This document shows, piece by piece, positions 13,790 to 21,181 of a stretch of DNA of 21,291 nt. Numbering within the stretch: position 1 is the first letter of the stretch; the number at the start of each line of letters is the position of its first letter. The notes under the pieces are model-generated. The model was given only the letters and a program-made list of their open reading frames with translations, did not search any database and was not told where the DNA came from. The translations under genes were made by a program, and so were the position numbers. This DNA comes from Mailhella massiliensis (GTDB taxonomy: Bacteria; Desulfobacterota; Desulfovibrionia; Desulfovibrionales; Desulfovibrionaceae): the NCBI RefSeq assembly GCF_020741395.1, contig NZ_DYZA01000110.1, forward strand, positions 1 to 21,291, written 5' to 3'.

Positions 13790-15634
13790 ATGAACAAGAA
13801 ATACATTGCGGGCGGCCTTATCTTCTGGGCCGGGCTTTCCGGCTACATGGGGCTGCGCATCCTTGAAAGCTATACCGAAGACGCCGTCTACGCCGCGCTT
13901 TCCGCCGTACCCGCGCAGGCCGAGGTAATACGCTATTCCTTCCTCAGCAACACGCTCAGCCTGAAGAACGTGGAATACGAGCTCCCCCACGAGCACATCA
14001 TGCACAAGGGCACCATTGAAAGCGTGGAAGTGACGGGGTTCAACAGAAAGTGCATGTTCGTCAAGCCCAATATGCCCGCCTACGACGCGGATACGCTGCC
14101 CATCGTGGCGGAATCCATCACCGCCTCGGGCATTGTCGACAGTATCCATGTCGACAACACCCGCGTGGAGCAGAAGATAGCCGACGTACAGATAAAGGGC
14201 TGGTATCAGCGTCTCGGGCTGCTTCTGGATCAGCGCAGCAAGCATAAGGGCGAAGCGCCCTTTTATGAGGAACTGTACCGCTACCGCATGGACGGGCTGG
14301 AAATCAACAACATAAACAGCGTGCTTACCAGCACGGACATGTCTGATCCTCTCTCCTTCGCTGTGGGGAAGGTGGCCCTCTCCCAGGGCGTCGCCGCGCC
14401 GCGCGGTGACGCGAAGGTTGCTCCCATAAGCATGTATGCCTCCGGCCTGAGCTTTTCCCACAAGTCCGCCTTCGGCACGTTGCAGCGTGTGGAAGTGAAG
14501 GACCTGCTCCTTCCCGATCCGGAAGCCATGGAGGGCATCATTGGGCTTTATGACAGTCTGGAGACTGCACCGGCTGCCGCCGGGAAAGCGGCTGACAGGA
14601 AGGATGCGAAGGCGGAGCCTGCGGCAGACGACATGCTGGACTCCGCGCTGACGAACCTGTTGAAGTACTATGATACGCATCTTTTCTACACGCTTTTCGG
14701 CGTGCAGGGCATGAACTTCACCTTAAAAGCTGAGCCGGAGTCCATGACTGTAGCCTTGAAGGGCTTCTTCCATACGCAGAGCAGGGAAGGCGCGGACGTG
14801 AAGAAGGACGGGGTGGATCTTTCCGGGCTGAAGTTCATCCTGCCCCGGGGAGGGGATCCCGTGTTTGCCGTTCTGTCCCATTACGCGCCGGAAGGGATTA
14901 CGCTGAATATAAAGGGCGATATCCGTACCGGGAAGGACGAGCTCGCAAGCGTTGCCCGTTACGAGCTGGAAGGCCTGGGCGTGCTGGACGGCGAATGTGT
15001 GTACGGCGGCGATTTCGCCGCGCTGAACAATCTTTCCCTGCTTACGTCGGAAGATGCCGGCCTCGCAGTGCTGCAGAAGCTGCAACTGAAGAAGCTTTCC
15101 GCCGCGTACAAGGATTCCGGCCTCCTCGCCATGGTGCTGGAACTCGCCGCTCCGGAGTACTCCCTGACCCCCGAAGAGGCGGCGAAAACCATTGTGCAGA
15201 TGGGAAGAGAGCTTGAGGCGGTTCCCGTCAAGCTGTATCAGGAAATTGGAGTCCTCCTGAAGGATCAGTTCACCGCTCCCGGGGAAATGGGCATGAGCTT
15301 CAAGTCGGAAAAGCCCATGAGCTTCATGGATCTTTTCACCATGGCGTTCATGGCCCCTGAGATGCTGCCGTTCTCCTTCACGTCCACGCCCGGCGCGAAG
15401 CCTCTGGCGGAGTACCTGTCCGTGAAGGAGAAGGCTCCCGCCGCGCCTGAGAAGCCTGCCGCACCCGCTGCGCCTGAGAAGCCTGCCGCACCCGCTGCGC
15501 CTGAAAAGGCTGAGGAACCCGCCGCGCCTGCGGCGTCCGCTGCGCCCGAGCTGCCCAGGCAGCCGGAAACGCCCGCCGTGCCCGAGGCTCCTGCGGTGAA
15601 GGCTTCTCCCGCTCCAGAGAAGGCTGAACAGTAA
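13790..15634 (+). CDS. Unrecognised anchored envelope protein, tandem paralogue A (614 aa)
   Basis: I do not recognise the family. A short basic start (MNKK), a single hydrophobic segment (~5-24) without a clear cleavage site, and a large soluble remainder suggest a signal-anchored periplasmic protein. Conserved with the next gene: IRYSFLSNTLSLKNVEYELP (47-66), KGWYQRLGLLL (136-146), FYEELYRYRMDGLEI (158-172), GVAAPRG (200-206), LLLPDPE (239-245) and, near the C-terminus, FTAPGEM and PGAKPLAEYL. The 'short strands carrying -L-LK-V-Y' pattern is loosely like AsmA or DUF945 (YdgA) proteins, but this is only an impression. Residues ~545-614 are a Pro/Ala/Glu tail with an internal DNA repeat, absent from the paralogue. 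An AAGGAG site sits 5 bases before the ATG. Confidence 0.85.
   Translation: MNKKYIAGGLIFWAGLSGYMGLRILESYTEDAVYAALSAVPAQAEVIRYSFLSNTLSLKNVEYELPHEHIMHKGTIESVEVTGFNRKCMFVKPNMPAYDADTLPIVAESITASGIVDSIHVDNTRVEQKIADVQIKGWYQRLGLLLDQRSKHKGEAPFYEELYRYRMDGLEINNINSVLTSTDMSDPLSFAVGKVALSQGVAAPRGDAKVAPISMYASGLSFSHKSAFGTLQRVEVKDLLLPDPEAMEGIIGLYDSLETAPAAAGKAADRKDAKAEPAADDMLDSALTNLLKYYDTHLFYTLFGVQGMNFTLKAEPESMTVALKGFFHTQSREGADVKKDGVDLSGLKFILPRGGDPVFAVLSHYAPEGITLNIKGDIRTGKDELASVARYELEGLGVLDGECVYGGDFAALNNLSLLTSEDAGLAVLQKLQLKKLSAAYKDSGLLAMVLELAAPEYSLTPEEAAKTIVQMGRELEAVPVKLYQEIGVLLKDQFTAPGEMGMSFKSEKPMSFMDLFTMAFMAPEMLPFSFTSTPGAKPLAEYLSVKEKAPAAPEKPAAPAAPEKPAAPAAPEKAEEPAAPAASAAPELPRQPETPAVPEAPAVKASPAPEKAEQ
15449..15502 (+). 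repeat. Two tandem 27-bp repeats encoding the Pro/Ala tail
   Basis: Units 15449-15475 and 15476-15502 are identical and encode EKPAAPAAP twice. A degenerate unit precedes them (EKAPAAP) and another follows (EKAEEPAAPAA). Such exact repeats can expand or contract by slippage while staying in frame. Confidence 0.9.
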
Positions 15635-15644
15635 AAAACATTCC

Positions 15645-15676
15645 GGGCCCTTCCGCCTTGCCGGGCGGAGGGGCCC
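15645..15676 (+). other. Strong intercistronic hairpin between the paralogue genes
   Basis: GGGCCCTTCCGCC (15645-15657) pairs with GGCGGAGGGGCCC (15664-15676) through 13 pairs including one G-T, with loop TTGCCG. It begins 10 bases after the stop of paralogue A and ends 29 bases before the start of B. No T-run follows, so it is more likely an mRNA processing or stability element than a full terminator. Confidence 0.6.
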
Positions 15677-15705
15677 TCACATTATGGCGGAACAAAGGGA
15701 ACGAT

Positions 15706-17343
15706 ATGAAGAAAGCGTCTATTGTCGGAGGGGTTCTCCTTCTGGCGGTGCTTGCCGGATGGGGCGGCGTGCACGTTTTTGAAGGCATTGTGGAAAAGTC
15801 CGTGGCCGGAGTTCTTGCCGGGAAGTCCGTGCAGGCCGGGGAAATACGCTACCGCCTCTTCGGCAACACTCTCACCCTGAAGGGCGTGACGTATGAGCTG
15901 CCGGAGCAGGGCGGCGTCGTGCGCAAGGGTTCCGTGGAGCATGCGGAGCTGGAGGGCATGGACCGAAGCCTGCTTGTCTGGTGGAAGAGTTCCCGCGAGG
16001 CTGAGGAGCTTCCCCTTCTGGCGGAACGCATCATGATTGCGGGCCTGTCCGACACCATACGGCTCGGCAGCTCGAGCGTGGAGCAGAGCGTCGACGAAAT
16101 ACGGATACAGGGCTGGCGTCAGCGTCTCGGCGTGCTTCTGGAAGAGTATCGCCGCAATCCCTGCGCTTCCTCCTTTTATGAGGAGCTGTACCGCTGCCGC
16201 CTGGACGGGCTGGACATAAGCGGTGTGAAGGTGAAGCTTTCCGAGCCGGGCATGACTTCTCCCCTGACTCTGGAACTGGGGAAGGCGGGCCTTTCCGAAG
16301 GCATCGCCGCGCCGCGCGGTGAGGAGAAGGTTCCCCCCGTGAGCCTGTACCTTTCAGGGCTCAGGCTTTCCGGCCCCGACATGTTCCTTTCCCTGCCGCA
16401 GATGGAGATGAAGCGGCTGCTCCTTCCCGAGCCGGAGCTTATGGCGGAATTCGTCCGGCTCTTAAGCGAAAACCTGGCGCAGAAGAAATATGCCGGGGCC
16501 GGGACGCAGGGCGGCAAGGCCGCTTCCTCTCCGGTCGAAGAAAAACCGAACGCCCTGGCGGTTCGCCTGTCGACGTATTATAAAACGCATCCGGCATATT
16601 CTTCGGTGGCGCTGAAGGGCGCAAACATCGCCATGAGCGGATTCGGGTATCCCTTCGAGCTCAGCGCTGAGGGCTTCACCCGTCGCCTGGCCATGGCGGA
16701 GCAGGGCGCGGTCAGATCCGAAACGGAGCTTTCCCGCTTCCGCCTCAGCCTGCCGAAGGAAGGGGATGAGATGTTCCTTCTGCTGGCCCGCCATGTGCCG
16801 GAGGGGATTTTCCTGAGCATGAGTGCGGAAACGCTGAAGAGCGACAGGGCTTTTTCCGCCAGATGGACGTATGACGTGGAATCTCTTTTCCGTATGGAGG
16901 GGGAAGTCTCCATGCAGGGCGACATGGACGTCATGGACGGGATGATGATCGCCGGGGCCGACGAAGAAGCATACCTTGCGCTGCTCCGTGAAATCAGGGT
17001 GGAAAAGCTGAACGTCGCCTATGAGCTTTCCGGCATCGTTGCCCTGGGGGTGGAGTATTTCGCCCGGAAAAAGGGTATGACGCCCGGGCAGTGGGCGGCC
17101 GGTGTGACGCAGGAGGCGGATAAGCTCAGCGCAGACCCGGACAGGCTGCTGCGTGAACTTTCCGCCGTGATACGGAGTCTTTTGACGGCTCCCGGCGAAG
17201 TGCGGCTGAACTTCATGCCTGCGCAGCCCATGAGCATGGCCGCGATTTCTGAAGCCTTCCTCTCAAATCCCGGATCCCTGCCCCTGAGCCTGTCGGCAAA
17301 GCCCGGGGCAAGGCCTCTGGCCGACTTCTTTCCCCCCGATTGA
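15706..17343 (+). CDS. Unrecognised anchored envelope protein, tandem paralogue B (545 aa)
   Basis: A diverged duplicate of the preceding gene, co-directional and 71 bases downstream. It has the same plan: MKKAS start, one hydrophobic segment (~6-25), then a long soluble region. Matching blocks: IRYRLFGNTLTLKGVTYELP, IQGWRQRLGVLLEEY, FYEELYRCRLDGLDI, GIAAPRGEEKVPPVSLY, RLLLPEPELM, and a C-terminal PGARPLADFF that ends the protein where A continues into its Pro/Ala tail. Two internal blocks (FRLSLPKEGDEMFLLLARHVPEGI and LLREIRVEKLNVAYELSG) also have counterparts in A, so homology covers the whole length. GGGA lies about 5 bases before ATG 15706; the frame is open to 15658, but that includes the hairpin. 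A strong terminator closes the pair. Function unknown. Confidence 0.85.
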   Translation: MKKASIVGGVLLLAVLAGWGGVHVFEGIVEKSVAGVLAGKSVQAGEIRYRLFGNTLTLKGVTYELPEQGGVVRKGSVEHAELEGMDRSLLVWWKSSREAEELPLLAERIMIAGLSDTIRLGSSSVEQSVDEIRIQGWRQRLGVLLEEYRRNPCASSFYEELYRCRLDGLDISGVKVKLSEPGMTSPLTLELGKAGLSEGIAAPRGEEKVPPVSLYLSGLRLSGPDMFLSLPQMEMKRLLLPEPELMAEFVRLLSENLAQKKYAGAGTQGGKAASSPVEEKPNALAVRLSTYYKTHPAYSSVALKGANIAMSGFGYPFELSAEGFTRRLAMAEQGAVRSETELSRFRLSLPKEGDEMFLLLARHVPEGIFLSMSAETLKSDRAFSARWTYDVESLFRMEGEVSMQGDMDVMDGMMIAGADEEAYLALLREIRVEKLNVAYELSGIVALGVEYFARKKGMTPGQWAAGVTQEADKLSADPDRLLRELSAVIRSLLTAPGEVRLNFMPAQPMSMAAISEAFLSNPGSLPLSLSAKPGARPLADFFPPD

Positions 17344-17362
17344 GCCTTTGAGGCGTTCATGA

Positions 17363-17390
17363 AGGCGACGGATCTCCGCCGCCTTTTTTT
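17363..17390 (+). terminator. Rho-independent terminator of the paralogue pair
   Basis: AGGCGACGGA (17363-17372), loop TC, TCCGCCGCCT (17375-17384) with one A-C mismatch, then TTTTTT. It lies 20 bases after the stop of paralogue B. Confidence 0.9.
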
Positions 17391-17619
17391 CGGCCGGGTC
17401 CTTTGTCCGGCGCGCCTCTTCTTCATGCCGGGCGCAGGTTCCGGGCCCGGGAAAAGCGTTCTTGCCGGGAGATAGGCGGCCGGGAAAGCGCTTTTTTCCA
17501 TGCAAAGGAGGCTCCGCCCTTTTCCCGATGCGGTACGCCCGGGGGAATATTGCCTTTTCTGGAGCAGAGCGGCGGAGCCTTTGCCTCCGGCGGGACATGC
17601 TTTTCGAGCGGCGCTGCCG
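17391..17619. other. Non-coding gap between convergent units
   Basis: About 230 bases between the + strand terminator and the - strand TRAP terminator (the whole gene-free span is 17344-17682). Small + frames at 17403-17737 give Arg/Gly/Cys-rich translations without ribosome sites. I see no supported element. Confidence 0.45.
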
Positions 17620-17656
17620 GAAAAAAACTCCCGCCTCCTTGAAGGGAAGCGGGAGT
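17620..17656 (-). terminator. Rho-independent terminator of the TRAP operon
   Basis: Read on the - strand: ACTCCCGC (17656-17649), a 14-base loop, GCGGGAGT (17634-17627), then TTTTTT (17626-17621). The 8-bp stem is perfect and lies 27 bases after the stop of the zinc-ribbon gene. Confidence 0.92.
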
Positions 17657-17682
17657 GTGGCGTCGGAAAGAGCAGGGAGGGG

Positions 17683-18174
17683 CTATTCCACCTTGTGCGA
17701 TTTCCAGACGTGCTTCACGGGATGGGTTTCGTTGTAATGCTCATGGAAGAACTTGAGGCGGCGCTGTATGCGCAGGATGCGGCGCATGAGCTCGCTCAGG
17801 CTGAAAAAGGCCGTGGAGATGAGGATGCACACCACGAGCGTGGCAATGGCCGCATAGAGGTACATGCGGTTGGTCGCGTCGTCCGGGCTGTCCATCTGCC
17901 AGACGAGGATGAAGAAGCCGAGGATGCCGAGCATCCAGAGCAGATGGGCGCAGCCCTTGATGAGGCTTTCCATGGGCACGCGCGCATAGGGGTTCACTTC
18001 CACAAGGGCCGTCCATTCGTCGCTCCCACATTCCGGGCAGCGCCCGAGAAAGTCGGGGAACACGGTTTTGCAGTGGGCGCATTGCAATTCCTGCTGCACA
18101 TTGTTTTCCGGGGCCTTCTTTTCCACCGCCGGGCGCAGGGAACGCTTGGCGAGAATACCTTTTCTTCTTTTCAT
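17683..18174 (-). CDS. Zinc-ribbon protein with two membrane helices, coupled to the TRAP permease
   Basis: A 163-aa protein not belonging to a family I can name. A basic N-terminus (MKRRKG) leads into a zinc ribbon with C32-A-H-C35 and C46-P-E-C49 (LGRCPECGSDEW), followed by two hydrophobic helices (~72-93 and ~104-125) and a basic C-terminal helix (MRRILRIQRRLKFFHEHY). The ribbon most likely lies in the cytoplasm. The ATG overlaps the TRAP permease stop (ATGA, 18171-18174), which implies translational coupling and a related job, such as an accessory, assembly or stability factor for the transporter. That role is inference. A strong terminator follows it. Confidence 0.85.
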   Translation of the reverse strand: MKRRKGILAKRSLRPAVEKKAPENNVQQELQCAHCKTVFPDFLGRCPECGSDEWTALVEVNPYARVPMESLIKGCAHLLWMLGILGFFILVWQMDSPDDATNRMYLYAAIATLVVCILISTAFFSLSELMRRILRIQRRLKFFHEHYNETHPVKHVWKSHKVE

Positions 18175-20261
18175 GCCGCAGCCTCCCGGGAGAACTTCGC
18201 GCCCGCCTTCTGGCGGAGCCAGGTGAGAACCATGAGGGCAAGGCCGAGGAGGTAGCCGAAGTAGCGCTGTTCATGGGGCAGGAAGAAGCCGGTGATGAGC
18301 GCGGGATACATGAGCGCGACGGTGGCGGCGAAAAGAAGCAGCCTGTCCGCGATGCTCGTTTTCGTGATGTACCAGCCCTGAATCATGGAGGAGAAGCAGA
18401 TCATGCCGAGGGAAGTCATGCAGAAGATCATGACGGCTTCGGGCATGCTGTGTATGTTCCAGAGTATGATATCGTGGTTGAAGATGAAGACGAGGGGCAG
18501 AAGGGCGGTGCGTATGTCGTAGAAGAAGCCCTGTATGCCCACGGCGATGGGCGAGGTGTTGGCTATGGCCGCGCCCGCATAGGCGGCAAGGCCCACGGGA
18601 GGCGTATCGTCGGCCAGGATGCCGAAGTAGAAGCAGTAGAGGTGCGCGGCCATGAGCGGCACGGCGAGCTGCGTTCCGTGGATGGTGAAGCCGGAGGCGA
18701 GTTCCACGAGCACGGGCGCGGTGAGGGAGGCCATGATGATGTAGTTGGCCGTAGTGGGCAGGCCCATGCCGAGCAGGAGGCTCGCCGCCGCCGTGATGAT
18801 GAGCAGAAGGAAGATGTTGCCCATGGACAGGATTTCCACGAAGGACGTGATCTGCTGGCCGAGGCCCAGGGACACGCAGCCCACGATGATGCCGGCAGAA
18901 GCCGTGGCAAGGGCCACGCCCGCCATGTTGTTGGCCCCGGCGGCCATGGAGGAGACGGTGAGGGCGAGGCCTTCCTTCAGGGCCTTCCATTTGGAGGTCT
19001 TGCGCACTACCGCGACGCACACGGGCTGGAAGATCATGATGATCGCAAGCACGATGATGGCGCGGAACACGGAAAGCTCGGCCGAGTGCTGGAGCGCGAT
19101 GAGCTCATAGAGCAGCATGGCGAGGGGGAAGAGGAAGTGCAGGCCGCCGCGCAGAACATCCCACGCGCGGGGAAGCTCGTCTTTGGAGAGGCCGCGCAGG
19201 CCGAGCTTGCAGGCTTCCACATGGGTGATCCACAAAAGCGCGGCGTAGGAGGCGAAGGCCGGTATGGCCGCGGCCTTGGCCACTTCGATGTAGGGCACGT
19301 TGACGTATTCGGCGATGATGAAGGCCGCCGCGCCCATGACGGGCGGGGCGAGCTGGCCGTTGACGGAGGATGCCACTTCAATGGCCGCCGCCTTCACCGC
19401 AGGATAGCCCACCTTTTTCATGAGCGGGATGGTGAAGGTGCCCGTAGTCACCACGTTGGCGATGCTGGAGCCTGAGACCATGCCGGAGAGGGCGGAGCTG
19501 AACACCGCGGCTTTGGCCGCGCCGCCGCGGTAGCGGCCGAGGCCGCTTATGGCAAGCTGCGTGAAGAAGGTGCCGCCGCCCGCGCGGTCGAGCATGGTGC
19601 CGAAGAGCACGAAGAGAAAGACCACGGTGGCCGACACTTGAAGCGGAATACCGTACACGCCCTGCGTATCCATGGTGATCTGCGAGATGAAGCGCGAGAG
19701 CGACGCGCCCTTGAAGGCCAGGAAATCGGGCAGGTACGGCCCTGTGAATACATAGAGAATGAACACGGTGCTGATGATGGGCAGTGCCGGCCCGAGAACG
19801 CGGCGCGTGGCTTCAAGCAGAAGTACCACGAGCATGATGCCCATGAGTATGTCGCGGGCTATGGGCGAGCCGGGACGGGAGGAGAGGCCCGTGTAGTCGA
19901 GGAAAATGTAGAGCGCGGCTACGGCGGCCATGATGCCCAGAATGTAGTCCATGACGGTGACCCTGTTCATGGCCAGCAGGATGCGCAGGTCCCACCTTGA
20001 GGAGGCCGAGGGTTTGATCATGGGAATGTTGAAGTACACGAGGGTTATGGCGAAGGCCAGGTGTATGGACTTCACATAAATGGAGTCGATGAGCAGCACG
20101 CTGGCGCTGGCCATTTGGAAGAGCGACCAGCACAGGGCTATGACGAAGGTGATCTTCGCCGTGATGCCCATGGTGTCGCCGCGCATGCCGTGCTCGGCAT
20201 GGGCCACGTCTTCCTTGTACTTGTCCCCGGCGGGAGCGGTTGGGATATGTTTTTGAGGCAT
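18171..20261 (-). CDS. TRAP transporter fused permease, 4TM/12TM (DctQM type, TAXI system)
   Basis: The membrane part of a Na+-driven TRAP-TAXI uptake system, combining the small (DctQ-like) and large (DctM-like) subunits. The product is 696 aa, typical for the fused family. A hydrophilic N-terminus (1-30) is followed by a DctQ-like region of about four helices (~34-175), then the DctM domain with ALSGMVSGSSIANV (257-270), GQLAPPVMGAAAF (302-314, characteristic of TAXI-linked permeases), a second inverted-repeat half containing LLLGMGLPTTANYI, and a DDTPPVGLAAYAGAA segment. The start at ATG 20261 is a choice; GTG 20273 is in frame too, and neither has a strong ribosome site. It lies 133 bases after the binding-protein gene, separated by a hairpin, and overlaps the zinc-ribbon gene. 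Confidence 0.93.
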   Translation of the reverse strand: MPQKHIPTAPAGDKYKEDVAHAEHGMRGDTMGITAKITFVIALCWSLFQMASASVLLIDSIYVKSIHLAFAITLVYFNIPMIKPSASSRWDLRILLAMNRVTVMDYILGIMAAVAALYIFLDYTGLSSRPGSPIARDILMGIMLVVLLLEATRRVLGPALPIISTVFILYVFTGPYLPDFLAFKGASLSRFISQITMDTQGVYGIPLQVSATVVFLFVLFGTMLDRAGGGTFFTQLAISGLGRYRGGAAKAAVFSSALSGMVSGSSIANVVTTGTFTIPLMKKVGYPAVKAAAIEVASSVNGQLAPPVMGAAAFIIAEYVNVPYIEVAKAAAIPAFASYAALLWITHVEACKLGLRGLSKDELPRAWDVLRGGLHFLFPLAMLLYELIALQHSAELSVFRAIIVLAIIMIFQPVCVAVVRKTSKWKALKEGLALTVSSMAAGANNMAGVALATASAGIIVGCVSLGLGQQITSFVEILSMGNIFLLLIITAAASLLLGMGLPTTANYIIMASLTAPVLVELASGFTIHGTQLAVPLMAAHLYCFYFGILADDTPPVGLAAYAGAAIANTSPIAVGIQGFFYDIRTALLPLVFIFNHDIILWNIHSMPEAVMIFCMTSLGMICFSSMIQGWYITKTSIADRLLLFAATVALMYPALITGFFLPHEQRYFGYLLGLALMVLTWLRQKAGAKFSREAAA

Positions 20262-20339
20262 GGCTGTGTCCACAGGTGGAGATGGTAGGAGAAAGGAGCG
20301 TTTTTTCCGCTCCGGGCCGGGAGCGCGGGGGCGGGGAGA

Positions 20340-20377
20340 AAACAGAAAGCGGGGGCAAGGCCGCAGCCCGCCCCCGC
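20340..20377 (-). terminator. Intercistronic terminator/attenuator between binding protein and permease
   Basis: Read on the - strand: GCGGGGGC (20377-20370), a 13-base GC-rich loop, GCCCCCGC (20356-20349), then TTTCTGTTTTC. It is 17 bases after the TAXI stop. Partial termination here would give more binding protein than permease, as expected for TRAP systems. Confidence 0.75.
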
Positions 20378-20394
20378 AAGCCCGTGTGCCGCCC

Positions 20395-21123
20395 TTATTT
20401 GAGCAGGCCGGCTTCCTTGAAGTACTTTTCGGCGCCGGGGTGGAAGGGAGCGGTGCGGCCTTCCAGCAGGCTTTCCTTGGTGATGCTTTCCAGTGCCGGG
20501 TGGAGTTTCTTGAATTCGTCGAGGTTTTCCACCACTTCCTTGGTTATGGCGTAGACGATATCGTCGGGCGTATCGGCGGAAGTCACGAAGGTGGCCAGCA
20601 TGCCGATGGTTTCCACGCTGCCGTCGGCGGCATTGGAGGCGTCGGGGTACTGGCTCATGTCGATGGTGGTCTTGGAGTAGTAGGGACATTCCTTGAGCAG
20701 ATTGTCCATGCCGGTGATGGGCACGATACGGCACTTGCGCTTGCCGGCCGTGGCTTCCTTGATGTTCCCGTTGGGATGGCCCAGGGTGTAGAAGAAGCCG
20801 TCGATGCGGCCGTCCTGCAGGGTGTGGGGCGCGTCCGCAGGCTTCAGGCCTTCACCGCGGAAATCCTTGCCGGGTTCGAGGCCCACTTCCTTGAACACCT
20901 GAAGGGCGTTGATGCGGTTCCCGGAACCGGGGTCGCCCAGATTGATGACTTTCCCCTTTACGTCCTTCACGCTTTTGATGCCGGAATCTTCGGCGGCCAC
21001 GAAGGTGACGGCCTCGGGGGCCAGGGCGAACACGAAGCGCAGTTTGGTCACGGGCTTGCCTTCCCAGTCGCCGATGCCCTTGTAGATAGTGTCTACACGA
21101 GTTAAGTTAACAGCTTGAGCCAT
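20395..21123 (-). CDS. TAXI-family TRAP solute-binding protein, 5'-truncated
   Basis: The substrate-capturing periplasmic component of the TRAP-TAXI system. The open frame of 242 aa corresponds to the C-terminal two-thirds to three-quarters of a TAXI protein (usually ~320 aa). It starts in the segment just before YKGIGDWEGKPV and then shows LRFVFALAPEAVTFVA, the KGKVINLGDPGSGNR block (57-70) and the later lobe. The signal peptide and first ~80-100 residues are missing, so the product could not be exported and is probably non-functional. ATG 21123 has no ribosome site, and the frame is open only ~10 codons further before TGA. The first 14 codons (21082-21123) are AT-rich and unlike the rest. 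An IS5-type element begins about 60 bases upstream and is the likely cause of the truncation. It could equally be labelled a pseudogene. Confidence 0.8.
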   Translation of the reverse strand: MAQAVNLTRVDTIYKGIGDWEGKPVTKLRFVFALAPEAVTFVAAEDSGIKSVKDVKGKVINLGDPGSGNRINALQVFKEVGLEPGKDFRGEGLKPADAPHTLQDGRIDGFFYTLGHPNGNIKEATAGKRKCRIVPITGMDNLLKECPYYSKTTIDMSQYPDASNAADGSVETIGMLATFVTSADTPDDIVYAITKEVVENLDEFKKLHPALESITKESLLEGRTAPFHPGAEKYFKEAGLLK

Positions 21124-21181
21124 ATCGCTATACAGCGGATTTGTGCGGCAGCCTCAAACGATGAGAGCATCTTCGCGTATC

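Noticed and set aside
15449..15502. CRISPR-like repeat
   Set aside because: The two 27-bp units are directly adjacent, without spacers, and encode an in-frame Pro/Ala repeat.
18273..19475. 400-codon + strand frame opposite the TRAP permease
   Set aside because: Repetitive Gly/His/Glu/Asp translation typical of the complement of a membrane protein gene; no start signals.
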